Part shown: positions 35,223-36,373 of the stretch, piece after piece
Position numbering within the stretch: position 1 is the stretch's first letter
Layout of the letters: every line of letters begins with the position of its first letter
Source: Balneolales bacterium
Lineage (GTDB): Bacteria; Bacteroidota; Rhodothermia; Balneolales; Natronogracilivirgulaceae
Reading direction: 5' to 3'
NCBI GenBank assembly: GCA_007132495.1
Contig: SLOL01000031.1
Location: 1-36,373 of the forward strand
Length of the DNA: 36,373 nucleotides
Position numbers and translations under genes: made by a program
Notes under the pieces: generated by a model
What the model saw: only the letters and a program-made list of their open reading frames with translations
Told to the model about the DNA's origin: nothing
The model's database searches: none

Positions 35223-36269
35223 CTATTCCCCGGATTGAGGAATTTTCGCTGTCTCGCGCCGGACGGCCGGAGCCACTTCGCTGCCGAGCAATTCAATTGC
35301 CCGCAGTACTTTTTTGTGTGGAATGCTGCCGACTGTTAGCTGGAGCAGAAAGCGGTGGTGACCGAACAGTTCGTGCTGATACAATATTTTGTCGATCACT
35401 TCCTGCGGACTTCCGACGACGTTTGCACCGCGCAGGGTACAGGAGGCATCAAATTGTTCGCGAGACATCGGCGGCCAACCCCGCTCACGGCCGATACGGT
35501 CCATGGTGAGTGCGAAAGCAGGAAAGGCTTCATCCCGGGCTTGTTGGGAGTCATCGGCGATGAAACCGTGCGAGTTGATGCTCAGAGCCGGCTGCGGATG
35601 TCCGGCTTCGAGCGCAGACCGGCGATGCAGTTCGGCCATCGGCACAAACTGTTCCGGATAGCCGCCGATGATGGCCAGGGCCATGGGAAGGCCGTGCGAA
35701 CCGGTACGTATCGCCGATTTTGGGGTGCCGCCTACGGCAATCCAAACCGGAATCGGATCCTGAAGCGGACGTGGGTAGACCCCGCGGTTATCAATAGGGG
35801 CCCGATGTTTTCCCGACCAGGTAATTCGCTCCGATTTTCTCAATTTCAACAGCAATTCCAGCTTTTCGGCAAACAGCTCTTCGTAATCCTCCAGTTCATA
35901 ACCGAACAAAGGAAAAGACTCAACAAAAGAGCCGCGGCCCGGCATGATTTCCACGCGTCCGCCTGACAACTGATCCAATGTGGCAAACTGCTGCATGACA
36001 CGTACAGGGTCGTCGGATCCGAGTACCGTCACTGCACTGGTCAGACGAATGTTCCGGGTCCGTTCCGCCAGGGCGGCCAGGATTACCGGAGGAGCCGAGG
36101 CGAGATACTCGGGGCGGTGGTGCTCCCCGATGCCGAAGACATCGAGACCCGCCTGGTCGGCAAGTTCCGCCTCCTCAAGGAGGTCACGAAGCCGTTGCTG
36201 CGGATCTCTGGTCTCGCCGGAACCGGCCAGCGGTGTGTTCTCTACAAAAGAGTAAATTCCCAGTTCCAT
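35223..36269 (-). CDS. Luciferase-like (LLM) flavin-dependent oxidoreductase
   Basis: A 348-residue TIM-barrel enzyme of the bacterial luciferase-like monooxygenase family, using reduced FMN or F420. The start [14 protein letters not shown], the segment [24 protein letters not shown], the [38 protein letters not shown] signature and [15 protein letters not shown] are intact. It resembles the group of putative LLM oxidoreductases annotated by homology only, so the substrate is unknown. The ATG at 36269 is clear. It is convergent with the FKBP gene across about 209 bases that hold the FKBP terminator. The remaining 104 bases to the window end show no recognisable gene. Confidence 0.93.
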   Translation of the reverse strand: MELGIYSFVENTPLAGSGETRDPQQRLRDLLEEAELADQAGLDVFGIGEHHRPEYLASAPPVILAALAERTRNIRLTSAVTVLGSDDPVRVMQQFATLDQLSGGRVEIMPGRGSFVESFPLFGYELEDYEELFAEKLELLLKLRKSERITWSGKHRAPIDNRGVYPRPLQDPIPVWIAVGGTPKSAIRTGSHGLPMALAIIGGYPEQFVPMAELHRRSALEAGHPQPALSINSHGFIADDSQQARDEAFPAFALTMDRIGRERGWPPMSREQFDASCTLRGANVVGSPQEVIDKILYQHELFGHHRFLLQLTVGSIPHKKVLRAIELLGSEVAPAVRRETAKIPQSGE

Positions 36270-36373
36270 AAATTTCCGTTCTGAATACTATTTGTCTGCA
36301 TACTTCCGGTTTGAATACTACCCATTGATAGCTGATTATTGGAAGTAACATTGCCGGAGCAATAATCATTCTG

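Overview
The window reads as a chromosomal, mostly housekeeping segment from a member of the Bacteroidota/Rhodothermota/Balneolota branch, most likely Balneolota-like; this placement is inference. Supporting signs are a DUF2851 protein and two DUF3078 proteins (families typical of this branch), separate secD and secF genes, weak or absent Shine-Dalgarno sequences, and a TTG-N20-TAnnTTTG promoter of Bacteroidota type in front of tRNA-Gln. No plasmid, phage, insertion sequence, CRISPR array or rRNA was recognised.

Region 1 (1-8176, all minus strand) holds purA (cut by the window edge), a lone STAS-domain protein, secF, secD, a small membrane-anchored protein of unknown function, and uvrA. Region 2 (8333-16419) holds tsaD, the pyrF-rnhA pair, a SAM methyltransferase, a membrane pyrophosphatase with a K+-dependent signature, the prs-rplY-pth cluster and tRNA-Gln(UUG). 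This is nucleotide, tRNA and translation housekeeping plus PPi-driven ion pumping.

Region 3 (16472-24690) is the least conventional part. It contains the DUF2851 protein, a small secreted protein, a PyrR-like phosphoribosyltransferase with an unusual hydrophilic insert, two tandem DUF3078 envelope proteins, a group II PLP decarboxylase that also has a hydrophilic insert, and a convergent putative outer-membrane beta-barrel gene. The 5' end of that last gene is a 15-bp tandem repeat encoding pentapeptides, or alternatively forming a repeat-bearing leader.

Region 4 (24789-36269) contains a TrmH/SpoU RNA methyltransferase, murI, a large secreted protein with two lamin-tail-like domains and a FlgD/type IX-sorting-like C-terminus, an archaeal/fungal-type aspartate-semialdehyde dehydrogenase, an NmrA-like NAD(P)-binding protein, a ThuA-family lipoprotein, glycyl-tRNA synthetase, a SlyD-like FKBP isomerase with a TTG start, and a luciferase-like flavin oxidoreductase.

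No gene set forms a clearly new multi-gene system. The best leads are the 15-bp repeat at the start of the beta-barrel gene, the DUF3078 pair with its neighbours, the lamin-tail protein, and several small inverted repeats in leaders. Only one gene-free stretch exceeds 300 bases (29349-29721), and it is described separately.
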